From Roseiflexus sp. RS-1 (GTDB taxonomy: Bacteria > Chloroflexota > Chloroflexia > Chloroflexales > Roseiflexaceae), in NCBI RefSeq assembly GCF_000016665.1, contig NC_009523.1, forward strand, positions 2,356,001-2,420,000: a stretch of DNA of 64,000 nt. The letters run 5' to 3'. Shown one piece after another: positions 9,801 to 18,081 of this stretch. The notes below the pieces were generated by a model. The model was not told where the DNA came from and made no database searches. It worked only from the letters and a program-made list of their open reading frames with translations. A program made the translations under genes and the position numbers. Position 1 is the first letter of the stretch. Every line of letters starts with the position of its first letter.

Positions 9801-10690
9801 TGCGCCTGGCGTTCCATAAAGAAACGCTCAATCGCCGGACGGAAATCGAGACCGGCAGCGTATGCCATGCGAACCTCGAGACCGCGCTGCTCCAGCGCCC
9901 GGTAGAGTGCGTGCAAATGCGCCATATTGCCGCTCAATGCCACCGTGCGCAACGTGAGCAGACCAACGGTTCCCTTGACCGTCTCGCCTTTGCGTCGTCT
10001 GGAACGTTGCGCCAGCCATTGTGCATACTCTCGCTCGTCACCGAACGGTTCCGGCGCATCGGGATGCAGCAGCGCCACATCGGGATACTCAATCGGCGGC
10101 AACACCTTCAGGCGCCCCTGATACCCCGGCACGTAGCGTTCGATCAGCATTGCCAGCATGCGGCGCAGATTTTCCGGCGAACTGTGCATCCAGTATTGAT
10201 GAACGGCGATGTAGGTTGCCAGATCGCGCGCTTTTCCGGGAATATGCTGCAACACGCGTCCCAGGTTGCGCATCAGCGCCAGTTGCCGCTGCCCCTCGCC
10301 GCGCCCGTTCTTTGGACGGAACTTATGCATCCAGCGACTGAGCAGCGACGCCTCCTGCTCCTCCACTTTCTTCCGCAGATCGAAATGACCAATGCACGTC
10401 TTCCGGATCAGCGCCGGATTGCTCGTGATAATGCAGACCGGTGCATGCGCTCGTTCCAGCACACGCTCCAGCGGGCGAACAAACTCCTCGCCGAAGAGCA
10501 TCGAGCCGAAGACGAAATCACACGCCGCCACATCATCCGCCAGGCGTTGCCAGTCCGCACCAGTGCGTAGCGCATTTGTGTCATAGCATCCCAGACTCAG
10601 TGCGATCCCCTCATCGCGGCGCAACAATTCCGCTCCTTTGCGCAACGCCGCGAAGTGATTCCCGTCCATGGTCAAAAAGATGAAGCGCAT
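6839..10690 (-). CDS. bchH: Magnesium chelatase subunit H
   Basis: The porphyrin-binding, catalytic subunit of Mg chelatase, about 1283 residues, normal for the family. It opens with [13 protein letters not shown]. Family stretches include [35 protein letters not shown] with its conserved His and Glu, [18 protein letters not shown], and [17 protein letters not shown] near the C-terminus. The ATG at 10690 is chosen over the open extension to 10783 because AAGGA sits just upstream and the longer form would overlap acsF. The last codons (GVAVGC and TGA) are made of heptamer repeat. It lies between acsF and the BCD carrier. Confidence 0.97.
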   Translation of the reverse strand: [1283 protein letters not shown]

Positions 10691-10737
10691 GGCAGAGTCC
10701 TTATGGTTACGTGATGGAATGCGGTGCATCCCATCAT

Positions 10738-11853
10738 TCATGCGGATATGACCCGCTGATTGAGCGTTGCATCCTGTTTCCAACCCGGTCCAGGATAGTT
10801 TGGGAAGCCTTCAAGCCCCTGCCAGCGATTGGCGTCGGTGGTTGGCACGACCGGCAGGCGGTAGGTCGCCAGGAGACGCGCCGCAATCGCAGCGCCCAAT
10901 CGCGCCCGCTGCGCGGTTGCAATCGGATCGCTGCGCCCTTCGAGCGCGCGTATCTGAGCGTCATACGTCACACATGCGTCGAGATGACGGAAGAAGCGTG
11001 GATCATCGACCGGCAGCGTCACCGGGAACACCTGCGTGGCGATATGGTTCGTCAGGCGGATCACCCGCTGATCATAGTCGCGCCAGTCGAGACCGAGCGC
11101 CTGGTAGAAACCGGCGCGACGGGCATCGTTCAGGTACATCGTGGCGTACACCGCAAGCAAGAAGAAGCGGATCCAGCGCAGATTGCCGCCACGTAGCAGA
11201 TCCGGCTGGCTGCGCATCAAAAGTGAGAAAAACTCGCCGTGACGATACTCGTCGTTGCACCACTTCTCGAACCATTTGAAGATCGGATGGATCATGCCCT
11301 GCGGATATTTCTGCAAGTGACGATAAATCGTGATGTAGCGGGCGTAGCCGATCTTCTCCGACAGGTAGACACTGTAGAAGATAAACTTTGGCTGAAAATA
11401 GGTGTACTTCTTGCGCGTATGCAACACCTGCAGATTCATCTCGACACCCAGATCAGCCATGGTTTTATTGAGAAAACCGGCATGACGACCTTCATCACGG
11501 CTCATGCAGCGGAAGATTGCCTTGAGCGTTGGATCGTGCAGGTGCTTGACCATTTCCGCGTAGAGCAGACATCCGCTGAACTCCGCCGTGCAACTGCGTT
11601 CAAGGAACTCGATGAAGAGATCGCGCGCCGGCATATCGTCGAAATTCGCCAGAAACTCATCGTTGCGCACGAAATGCTTCCGGTTGTAATCAACCTCGAA
11701 CTCATTGCGGATCCAATCGAACTCATCACGCATGTGCGCAACATTCAGCCGATCAATCGCGCGGAAGTCGGTCGTGTAGAAACGCGGGTTCAGGATCGCC
11801 TCACGCAACGCATGGCGCGTCGTCGGGGTGTATTCGCCGGGTATGTTCATCAT
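10738..11853 (-). CDS. acsF: Mg-protoporphyrin IX monomethyl ester (oxidative) cyclase
   Basis: A di-iron oxygenase that closes the fifth ring to give protochlorophyllide, using O2. The iron-ligand motifs are visible: FIEFLERSCTAEFSG (Glu), CMSRDEGRHAGF (ExxH) and CNDEYRHGEFF (second ExxH). The start is the ATG at 11853 (a second ATG follows directly), preceded by GAGGAG; the open frame to 11973 lacks family similarity and would run into the upstream gene. It is about 371 residues, as usual. It is followed 47 bases later by bchH. The oxygen-dependent enzyme in an anoxygenic phototroph is expected for this group. Confidence 0.96.
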   Translation of the reverse strand: MMNIPGEYTPTTRHALREAILNPRFYTTDFRAIDRLNVAHMRDEFDWIRNEFEVDYNRKHFVRNDEFLANFDDMPARDLFIEFLERSCTAEFSGCLLYAEMVKHLHDPTLKAIFRCMSRDEGRHAGFLNKTMADLGVEMNLQVLHTRKKYTYFQPKFIFYSVYLSEKIGYARYITIYRHLQKYPQGMIHPIFKWFEKWCNDEYRHGEFFSLLMRSQPDLLRGGNLRWIRFFLLAVYATMYLNDARRAGFYQALGLDWRDYDQRVIRLTNHIATQVFPVTLPVDDPRFFRHLDACVTYDAQIRALEGRSDPIATAQRARLGAAIAARLLATYRLPVVPTTDANRWQGLEGFPNYPGPGWKQDATLNQRVISA

Positions 11854-11914
11854 TGTCGCTCTCTCCTCTTCGGAATACGTCGCTTCAGCGTTCGACCGGA
11901 CGATCGTGCTGCGT

Positions 11915-12244
11915 TCATGGATGCTCGACCAGTTCGTTGATTTCGACCAGGCTGCTACGCCGCACCAGTTCACGTCGCAGGCTGCTCGCCTTGGTCAACC
12001 GGATACGGCTTGGATAGGTGATCTCGCCATTCGTCTGACCATGGGTTTTGGGAACCGTGAGAATTTCGAGCGTATCACCCGGCTCGATCTCCATGCCCTG
12101 CGGAAGATCGACGTGCAGATGGAAGTGTTCGTGTTCGCTCTGGAGGTGCACCACCCCTTCGCCTTCCAGGACAGTCTCACGGCGATACCAGAGCCATACT
12201 GCTCCGGCAACCAGCGCCAGCAGCGGCAGAAACCATCGCTTCAT
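11915..12244 (-). CDS. Small His-rich membrane-anchored protein upstream of acsF
   Basis: About 109 residues, not recognised. One N-terminal membrane segment (WFLPLLALVAGAVWLWY, residues 3-19) is followed by a predicted beta-rich soluble part containing the His cluster HLQSEHEHFHLHVDLP, with six His in sixteen residues, then a basic tail with KASSLRRELVRRSS. It lies 61 bases before acsF and just after a palindrome shared with the other bch unit, so it is probably the first gene of the acsF-bchH unit. The start is uncertain between ATG 12244 and ATG 12256. I infer, without proof, a role near the cyclase. Confidence 0.7.
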   Translation of the reverse strand: MKRWFLPLLALVAGAVWLWYRRETVLEGEGVVHLQSEHEHFHLHVDLPQGMEIEPGDTLEILTVPKTHGQTNGEITYPSRIRLTKASSLRRELVRRSSLVEINELVEHP

Positions 12245-12275
12245 ACGCCCTCGCATTCCTTTTCATTCCTAAAGA

Positions 12276-12298
12276 TGTAGTTCATATTCGTTACTACA
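12276..12298. promoter_or_regulatory. TGTAGT-N11-ACTACA palindrome ahead of the acsF unit
   Basis: A 23-base dyad with perfect 6-base arms and an 11-base centre, 31 bases before the first gene of the acsF-bchH unit. The site at 19574-19596 ahead of the MFS-bchN unit matches it at 20 of 23 positions when read on the opposite strand. I infer a shared operator; the regulator is unknown. Confidence 0.55.
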
Positions 12299-12305
12299 GG
12301 AACAA

Positions 12306-12321
12306 TGAATAAAACTATTCA
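12306..12321. promoter_or_regulatory. TGAATA-N4-TATTCA dyad next to the shared palindrome
   Basis: A perfect 6-base inverted repeat with AAAC between the arms, 7 bases upstream (minus sense) of the TGTAGT palindrome. It may be a second protein-binding site or part of the promoter. No standard -10/-35 pair is clear nearby. Confidence 0.35.
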
Positions 12322-12410
12322 CGTTCTTCACGACAGCAACGTTCATCAAGTGCAAGATGCCCTCGATCACAGGAGAAATGTGACCACAGACCACAGCGAA
12401 GACCTCAGAG

Positions 12411-12473
12411 GGTTCAATCTTCAACCTTCAACCTTCCCACCTTCAACCTTCCCACCTTCAACGTTCAACGTGC
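12411..12473. repeat. 7-bp repeat array overlapping the 3' end of bchM
   Basis: About nine period-7 units (TTCAACC, TTCCCAC and CGTTCAA types). The array encodes the last four residues of BchM (His-Val-Glu-Arg) and its TGA stop at 12458-12460. Confidence 0.85.
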
Positions 12474-13165
12474 ACCGCCTCGACCAGATTGACATGGTAG
12501 AACCCACTGCGGATCGGCTCGATCCGACCGACATGCAAGCCATGCGCACCGACTGCACGGCGAACATCGTCTTCACGGATCATCTGGATTTCGGTCCGGC
12601 GATTGGCACGTGGGAAGAACCCGCCGATCCAGTGCATTGCGGCGAGCAACGGTTCGTATGGCGCATAGGTGAACAGGAGCAAACCGCGCGTACAATCTGC
12701 CAGATGAGCGATCAACTGATCGAATGCCGGTTGAGGATAGTGAATCAGCACATCGAAGCACGCCACCACATCGAAGGTTCCGGCAACCGCATCAATGTCG
12801 CCGGTCAGACAGGTTACACGCTGTGCAACTCCTGCCGCTCGAACCCGTTCGGCAGTTGCGGCGGTCATCTGTGGCGCAATGTCCACCGCTGTCACACTGA
12901 AGCCGTGCTGCGCCAGCGTGGTGCTGAACATCCCCGTGCCGCACCCGGCGTCGAGCGCGTTCAGGGTATGCGGGTCGCGCCCGGTGGCGCTGACCCATTC
13001 GAGCAACCACGCTTCGGCGCGCGCCAGCATCCGGTTGTGCCCGACACGGATCGTGCGCCGGACGCGCGAAACCTCCGCTTCACCATAGATCGCACTCCAG
13101 CGCTGGAATCCGTCGCCATCAAAATAATCGCGCAACTGCTGCTTATGTTGAGATACGTCGGTCAT
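12458..13165 (-). CDS. bchM: Mg-protoporphyrin IX O-methyltransferase
   Basis: Transfers a methyl group from S-adenosylmethionine to the ring C propionate of Mg-protoporphyrin IX, the step before AcsF. It has about 235 residues. The N-terminal [16 protein letters not shown] is characteristic of BchM/ChlM, SAM motif I is [11 protein letters not shown], and motif II lies around [16 protein letters not shown]. The ATG at 13165 overlaps the bchL stop as ATGA, which suggests translational coupling; an ATG two codons earlier (13171) is possible. The C-terminal HVER is encoded by heptamer repeat rather than family sequence. It is the last gene of the MFS-bchN-B-L-M unit. Confidence 0.95.
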   Translation of the reverse strand: MTDVSQHKQQLRDYFDGDGFQRWSAIYGEAEVSRVRRTIRVGHNRMLARAEAWLLEWVSATGRDPHTLNALDAGCGTGMFSTTLAQHGFSVTAVDIAPQMTAATAERVRAAGVAQRVTCLTGDIDAVAGTFDVVACFDVLIHYPQPAFDQLIAHLADCTRGLLLFTYAPYEPLLAAMHWIGGFFPRANRRTEIQMIREDDVRRAVGAHGLHVGRIEPIRSGFYHVNLVEAVHVER

Positions 13166-13983
13166 CGCCATCCGCCGATCACATTGAAGATCTCACGATC
13201 ACCCAGGGGCTTCGGAACGGTCGAGCGCGGACGATTCAGCAATTCCTCCGCCATCTCCAGGAAGGGTGCGGTGCATTCCTCCTTCCCTGGACCCTCCATC
13301 TCGAACAGGGTCTTGCCCATCAACCGCGAGCGCCGGATGAGATCGTGGTACGGCACCCGTCCAATGATGCGTGTGCCGACGGTTTCGGCAAACTGTTCCA
13401 GCAACGTCGTGCCGCCGCCAAGTTCGTAATCCACGCGATTGGCAATGATGCCGGCAAGTTCGACGCGGTAACGCGCGCTTTTCTGCTTGATCGCCAGGCA
13501 CAGGCGGTTGGCGGCGAAAATGCTGTCGAAGTCGTTGCAGGCGATAATGATGCCGTAGTCCGCATAGTTCAGCGGCGCCGAGAACCCGCCGCACACCACG
13601 TCGCCAAGCACATCGAACACAATCACATCGTATTTGTCGTACAGCCCGAATTCGTGCAGCAGTTTGACCGTCTCGCCGACGACATAACCGCCGCAGCCGC
13701 TGCCAGCCGGCGGACCGCCCGACTCCAGCGTGTCCACCCCGGCAAAACCGGTATGCACCACATCCTCGACCGATACCTCTTCGTGGTGGAAATCAACTTC
13801 GGTCAACACATCGATGACCGTCGGTTGCAGCGTTCCGGTCAGGGCGAAGGTGCTGTCGTGCTTGGGATCGCAGCCGATCTGAAGCACCTTCGCGCCTTTG
13901 AGCGCCAGCGCCGCCGACAGGTTCGAACTGGTTGTGCTCTTGCCGATGCCACCTTTTCCGTAAATGGCAAGTGTGAGACTCAT
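13162..13983 (-). CDS. bchL: Dark-operative protochlorophyllide reductase ATP-binding subunit L
   Basis: The NifH-like Fe protein that passes electrons with ATP hydrolysis to BchNB for light-independent reduction of protochlorophyllide. It has 273 residues from the ATG at 13983, which GGAGGAAGG precedes. The P-loop is [17 protein letters not shown]. The two 4Fe-4S Cys are in [11 protein letters not shown] and [13 protein letters not shown], and CDPKHDSTF is the switch region. The open frame to 14007 adds eight unrelated residues. It follows bchB by 20 bases and overlaps bchM by four bases. Confidence 0.97.
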   Translation of the reverse strand: MSLTLAIYGKGGIGKSTTSSNLSAALALKGAKVLQIGCDPKHDSTFALTGTLQPTVIDVLTEVDFHHEEVSVEDVVHTGFAGVDTLESGGPPAGSGCGGYVVGETVKLLHEFGLYDKYDVIVFDVLGDVVCGGFSAPLNYADYGIIIACNDFDSIFAANRLCLAIKQKSARYRVELAGIIANRVDYELGGGTTLLEQFAETVGTRIIGRVPYHDLIRRSRLMGKTLFEMEGPGKEECTAPFLEMAEELLNRPRSTVPKPLGDREIFNVIGGWR

Positions 13984-14003
13984 ACCCTTCCTCCGCCTGT
14001 GTT

Positions 14004-15710
14004 TCAACCGCCCAATGCCTCTCGCGCTTCAACCAGAACCTCAGCGGTGATCGTTGCATACCCGTGCTGCATCGCGTACCGTTCGACGTTCTTTTGCACC
14101 CGTCCCCGCACGAAGAAGGGTATCTTCTTCAGCATCGCCTGTGCGTCTGGAGTCCAGACGGGGTGAACGGTAGAAGATGATGGTGTGGTTGCGCGATTGG
14201 ATTCTTCCGTCACGACGCTCCTGGATGGAGCAGCCGAAGGTTCAGCGGCGCCGACGCTAACGCCTGCTTCCGGATGTCCGTTCGCCGATGCCCGGTTTTC
14301 GACTCTCAACTCCTGGTTTTCGGTTCGCGGTTCCCCGGTTTGCGGTTCGTCATAGTCCAGCCCTGCGTCGCCGAACATATCAATCAGATGCTTTTCCATG
14401 CCCAGCGTCGCTGTGGTGTAGACTGCGTCCGCCAGGACGTCGGCGCCATCGAAGCCGAGCACCGGTCGGTAGCTCAACAGATGGTTTTCGATATGCGTCG
14501 GCGGCGCGATCACCAGGCAGGGGATGTCGAGTTTGCGGCAGGCGTGGCGTTCCATCTGCGTGCCACAGACCAGTTCGGGCGACAGGTCGGCGATCCGTCG
14601 CGCGACATGCTGAAACACATCGGTCGCCAGAAAGGAAGATTTGGGCGATCCCGAATCATCGGGGGGCAGATACTCTTTGAGTTCCTGGTACACCCACTCT
14701 GCCTCTTCCTCCAGGTAGGTTCCCGCTCCGGCGATCTGCATGCCCAACTCGTCGCGCAGAAACTTCACCATGCCGACGGTATGGGTGGCATCGCCGAAGA
14801 CAAAGGCGCGCTTCATGCTGTAGCTTTCCATGTCGGCAGTGCGCGCGAACCAGGGAACCGAACTCGGCGCGCTCATCCCGTCGAGTGAGAAAGCAGTCAG
14901 CGGCGGCAGGCGCAGCGGTGTTGACAGGCGTTGCAGGCGCGCACCGGCTTCATTCAGCGTCTCAACCAGTCGTCGGAGCCAGCGTAATGTCGGTTGCACC
15001 CCGATAGGAGCGTCGGTCAACGCCGGGATGCCGAACTGATCTTCGAGCCAGCGGGCGGCGTTCTGACCCAATTCACGGTACGGCGCAATTGTTGCCCATG
15101 CCGCCGGCAGACGCTCCAGATCGTGGATCGATGCGCCGAGCGGCGCCACCACGTTGATCTGCACGCCGAGTGTCGCAAGCATGCGCCGCAGGCAGATCAG
15201 GTCGCTGCGGTTGTGGAAGCCGAGCGACGCCGGACCGAGAATGTTGACAGACGGCGTCGGCAGCGGCGCCTGCGGGCGCGCAAAACGCTGCACCAGCGTC
15301 GTCAGCAGCCCATCGGCGGAACGAACCTCCTGCATCCGGTACGGATTGGCGTCATACACCAGCACCTCTGCGCTCGTTCCGGCGCTGCGCGCCATCCGTT
15401 CCAGGTCTTCCTGGAGCAGAATGGTCGAACAACTGGCGCACACGATGATCAGATCGGGATGAACCTGCGCATCGACAGCGCGCAGTGTTTCAGGGAGACG
15501 CACCGTACCCTGCGCCAGGTCGCGCCCGCTGACAATGCTGGTCGTCATCCGGGGGAAATCAGGGGTACGTTCCAGCATGGTGAAGATCGGATTGACGTAG
15601 TCATCTCCCTGGGGAGCGTGGAAGACAGCGTGCACCCCGCGCATGCTGTTGGCGATCCGCCCGACGCCGTGATGGGCAGTGCCCTGATACATCCAGAGAG
15701 CCAGTCGCAT
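14004..15710 (-). CDS. bchB: Dark-operative protochlorophyllide reductase subunit B, with repeat-derived linker
   Basis: The NifK-like catalytic subunit, forming with BchN the protochlorophyllide-binding heterotetramer. It has 568 residues, on the long side for BchB. The core runs from [15 protein letters not shown] through the cluster Cys region [30 protein letters not shown] and the stretch around [14 protein letters not shown]. The PCP-red tail begins near [14 protein letters not shown]. Between core and tail lies a linker of about 70 residues; its first part, [19 protein letters not shown], is the 7-bp repeat in translation, and the rest is Ser/Ala/Pro-rich. The ATG at 15710 has AAAGGA upstream. 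Confidence 0.96.
   Translation of the reverse strand: MRLALWMYQGTAHHGVGRIANSMRGVHAVFHAPQGDDYVNPIFTMLERTPDFPRMTTSIVSGRDLAQGTVRLPETLRAVDAQVHPDLIIVCASCSTILLQEDLERMARSAGTSAEVLVYDANPYRMQEVRSADGLLTTLVQRFARPQAPLPTPSVNILGPASLGFHNRSDLICLRRMLATLGVQINVVAPLGASIHDLERLPAAWATIAPYRELGQNAARWLEDQFGIPALTDAPIGVQPTLRWLRRLVETLNEAGARLQRLSTPLRLPPLTAFSLDGMSAPSSVPWFARTADMESYSMKRAFVFGDATHTVGMVKFLRDELGMQIAGAGTYLEEEAEWVYQELKEYLPPDDSGSPKSSFLATDVFQHVARRIADLSPELVCGTQMERHACRKLDIPCLVIAPPTHIENHLLSYRPVLGFDGADVLADAVYTTATLGMEKHLIDMFGDAGLDYDEPQTGEPRTENQELRVENRASANGHPEAGVSVGAAEPSAAPSRSVVTEESNRATTPSSSTVHPVWTPDAQAMLKKIPFFVRGRVQKNVERYAMQHGYATITAEVLVEAREALGG
14291..14350. repeat. 7-bp repeat inside the bchB coding region
   Basis: Read on the plus strand, the units CCCGGTT TTCGACT CTCAACT CCTGGTT TTCGGTT CGCGGTT are in exact period 7, followed by a one-base slip and two more units. 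The same type (GAACCGA, GAACCAG) fills the gap near 34080-34163. Here it lies in frame in the linker between two BchB domains. Confidence 0.85.
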
Positions 15711-15770
15711 AGCAGTGTCCTTTGGTTCGCCACCCACGTGCGCGCCACTGGCGCGCCCCTACCGCCGCTT

Positions 15771-15875
15771 GCAACCTGCAACCCGTAACCCGCAACCCGT
15801 AACCCGCAACCCGTAACCCGCAACCTGCAACCCGTAACCTGCAACCTGCAACCCGTAACCTGCAACCTGCAACCC
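15771..15875. repeat. Perfect-period 7-bp array between bchN and bchB
   Basis: Fifteen uninterrupted heptamers (105 bases) built from GCAACCC, GTAACCC, GCAACCT and GTAACCT, with substitutions only at the second and seventh positions. It begins about 60 bases upstream of bchB, and its last base is the first base of the bchN stop codon on the reverse strand. Confidence 0.97.
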
Positions 15876-17122
15876 TACCGCGCCGGCATCAACCCCGCCA
15901 CCCAGAGCGGATCGTCCATAAGCGGATCGAGTTGGGCGTGGCGCTTGAGCGGGCGGGTAAACATCCCGGCGAGCGTTGCTGCGCCACTCCAGCCGTGGAT
16001 CGGCATAAAACTGAACTCCGTGCTCCACTTTGCCACCACGCCATGCCCGACGAGCGGGTTGGTGGTTGCCAGGTTGCTGATCACCAGGTCGGGGCGCAAC
16101 TCCTGGATGTCGCGCAACTGCCGGTCGAAGTTGGGCTGCTCGACGACGCGTACGCCATCGAGCGCTTCCAGTTCGCGGGCGTGGAACTTGCGATTGATAT
16201 ACGGACTGCTGCATTCGAGAATGGTGCATCCCGCGTGCCTGAGAAAACGCGCCAGCGGCAATTCCATAAGGTTATCTGCGGTGAAGAACACTTTCTTGCC
16301 GCGCAACACATCGAGGTGTGGTTCAAGACGCTCCCACGCCTGCCGCTCGCGTTCGCGCAGATCGACGGCAATCCCCATCGCAGCCGCTACGTCCTCCCAG
16401 AACGCCCGCGTTCCATCAGGACCGAACGGGAACAGCGAACTGACCACAGTGGCGCCACGTTCGCGCGCCAGTCGACCGGCAACCTTCGCCAGGTATGGTT
16501 GCAGCGGCGCAACCACCGTTCCCGGACCGATCGGCGGCAGATCGTGGAAATGGCTCTCCGGCAGAAAACCAGCCACCGGAATACCAAGGCGCGCTGCCTC
16601 AGTGCGAAAATCATCGGCAATCGCATCGTTCACCGAGCCAAGAAACACCACCCGCCGGTCGTCGGGGGGAGCGACGGGGCAGAAAGGCAACAGCGCCTGC
16701 AACACCGAATCTTCCGCCTGGCTGAAGGTATAGTCGAGACCGCTGGCTGGCACGAAGAGCACCGGCAGGTTGGGGCGACTGACCGCGCGCGCCAGACCGT
16801 CGAACTCGACCTTCATCACTTCCGGCGTGCACGACGACAGCAGGAAAATCACCGAAGGATGATGATCGGCGACAATCTCATCAATGATCCGATCCAGTTC
16901 CGGCTGTTGCTTTGAAAGATCGGCTTCTTCTATCAGCGCAACGCCAAAGCGCGGACGGGCGAAGATCATGACGCCGAGCACATTCTGGAGCAGATGGGCG
17001 CAGGTATGCGTGCCAAGCACGAGGAAGAAACTGTCCTTGATCTTCTGGTACAACCATCCCACACATGTCAGACCACAGAAACTATGGTACGCGCCGTCTT
17101 CCCGAATCACTGTTGCAGGCAT
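15875..17122 (-). CDS. bchN: Dark-operative protochlorophyllide reductase subunit N
   Basis: The NifD-like subunit of the light-independent reductase, 415 residues, normal length. Cluster-ligand Cys lie in [20 protein letters not shown] and [11 protein letters not shown]. Other family stretches are [19 protein letters not shown] and [17 protein letters not shown]. The ATG at 17122 is followed by [15 protein letters not shown], a typical BchN start. The TAG stop abuts the 105-base heptamer array. It is followed by bchB and bchL, the usual N-B-L order. Confidence 0.97.
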   Translation of the reverse strand: MPATVIREDGAYHSFCGLTCVGWLYQKIKDSFFLVLGTHTCAHLLQNVLGVMIFARPRFGVALIEEADLSKQQPELDRIIDEIVADHHPSVIFLLSSCTPEVMKVEFDGLARAVSRPNLPVLFVPASGLDYTFSQAEDSVLQALLPFCPVAPPDDRRVVFLGSVNDAIADDFRTEAARLGIPVAGFLPESHFHDLPPIGPGTVVAPLQPYLAKVAGRLARERGATVVSSLFPFGPDGTRAFWEDVAAAMGIAVDLRERERQAWERLEPHLDVLRGKKVFFTADNLMELPLARFLRHAGCTILECSSPYINRKFHARELEALDGVRVVEQPNFDRQLRDIQELRPDLVISNLATTNPLVGHGVVAKWSTEFSFMPIHGWSGAATLAGMFTRPLKRHAQLDPLMDDPLWVAGLMPAR

Positions 17123-17170
17123 GGCATCACCTTTTGGTCAGGGGTCAGGGTCACGGGTCAGAGGCGCCCG

Positions 17171-17281
17171 CAACCCACAACCTTCAACCCCACAATCTTC
17201 AACCCCACAACCCCACAACCTTCAACCCCACAGCCCTCAACCTTCAACCCTCAACCTTCAACCCTCAACCTTCAACCTTCA
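17171..17281. repeat. 7-bp repeat array overlapping the 3' end of the methyltransferase gene
   Basis: About sixteen period-7 units, mostly CAACCTT, CAACCCC, CACAACC and CAACCCT. The array fills the bchN upstream gap and encodes the last residues (Val-Lys-Val-Glu-Gly) and the TGA of the methyltransferase gene. Confidence 0.93.
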
Positions 17282-18065
17282 CCCCCCGCCGCGCCACCTG
17301 GATGACGAAGCGCCGCTCAACCATCTCCGGTTGCTGAACATCGTCGTAGACACTCTCCGCCCAGGCGCGCAACCGCTGGATCGCAGCGTGCAGGGTTGCA
17401 TCGTCGAGCACCCAGGTTTCGGCGTCGGAGCGCGATTCCATCTCGTCCAGCACCTGCGCCGGACTGATCGGCGCAACCCAGGTCGCCGCCACCATCTCCG
17501 GTTCGACCGTCGCCCCCAGTTTTGTCAGCGCCTGCCCGACAGCGGCGCCCGCGCCTGGCGGACGCGAACCGGGCAACAGTTCGATCAGCGTTTCTCGCAG
17601 TTTGCTGCGCAGACGACCCACACAACTCTGCGGATCGCGCCAGTCGCGCCCCTGGATGAAGACCCCGCCGGGGCGGAGAACGCGCAGCGCCTCGGCAAGT
17701 GCGGTGCGCCAGTCGCGCGCCAGGTGGAGCACATGCACCGCCAGGGTTGCATCGAACACCCCATCGGCAAACGGGAGATGCTCAATCGTGCCCTGGAGCA
17801 ACCACAGCGCCTGACCGTGATCCTTCGCACGCGCCATCCGCAGCATCTCTTCCGAGATGTCGATGCCGACGACCCGGCAACCGGCTGTGGCGACGGGCAG
17901 AGCGATGCGACCGGTGCCAACGCCAAGTTCAAGCACACGCGCATGGGTTCCTGCCACTGCCGCAATCGCTCTGCCAATCTGCTCCGCAACCTCAGGCGGA
18001 TGACCGCGCACACTGTCATAATTACCGGCAATTGCATCGAATCGAATGGGCAGCACATCGGTCAT
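17265..18065 (-). CDS. Class I SAM-dependent methyltransferase in the bch unit
   Basis: About 266 residues of the UbiE/Methyltransf_11 type. Motif I is VLELGVGTGRIALPVA, then the acidic strand VVGIDISEEMLRMAR, LQGTIEHLPFADGVFDATL and LRVLRPGGVFIQG. Start ATG 18065 has GAGGTG upstream; a GTG at 18071 is less likely. It sits between a BCD carrier and bchN, so a tetrapyrrole, carotenoid or quinone substrate is plausible, but the sequence alone does not show which. It is not BchM, which is present separately. The C-terminus (VKVEG) is encoded by heptamer repeat. Confidence 0.85.
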   Translation of the reverse strand: MTDVLPIRFDAIAGNYDSVRGHPPEVAEQIGRAIAAVAGTHARVLELGVGTGRIALPVATAGCRVVGIDISEEMLRMARAKDHGQALWLLQGTIEHLPFADGVFDATLAVHVLHLARDWRTALAEALRVLRPGGVFIQGRDWRDPQSCVGRLRSKLRETLIELLPGSRPPGAGAAVGQALTKLGATVEPEMVAATWVAPISPAQVLDEMESRSDAETWVLDDATLHAAIQRLRAWAESVYDDVQQPEMVERRFVIQVARRGVKVEG

Positions 18066-18081
18066 CCGCACACCTCGATCA

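Noticed and set aside
12276-12298. CrtJ/PpsR binding site
   Set aside because: That site is TGT-N12-ACA; here TGT and ACA are 17 bases apart, and no PpsR gene is in the window.
15771-15875. Possible CRISPR or telomere-like array
   Set aside because: Units are 7 bases, contiguous, with no spacers, no cas genes nearby, and the sequence position is inside an operon.
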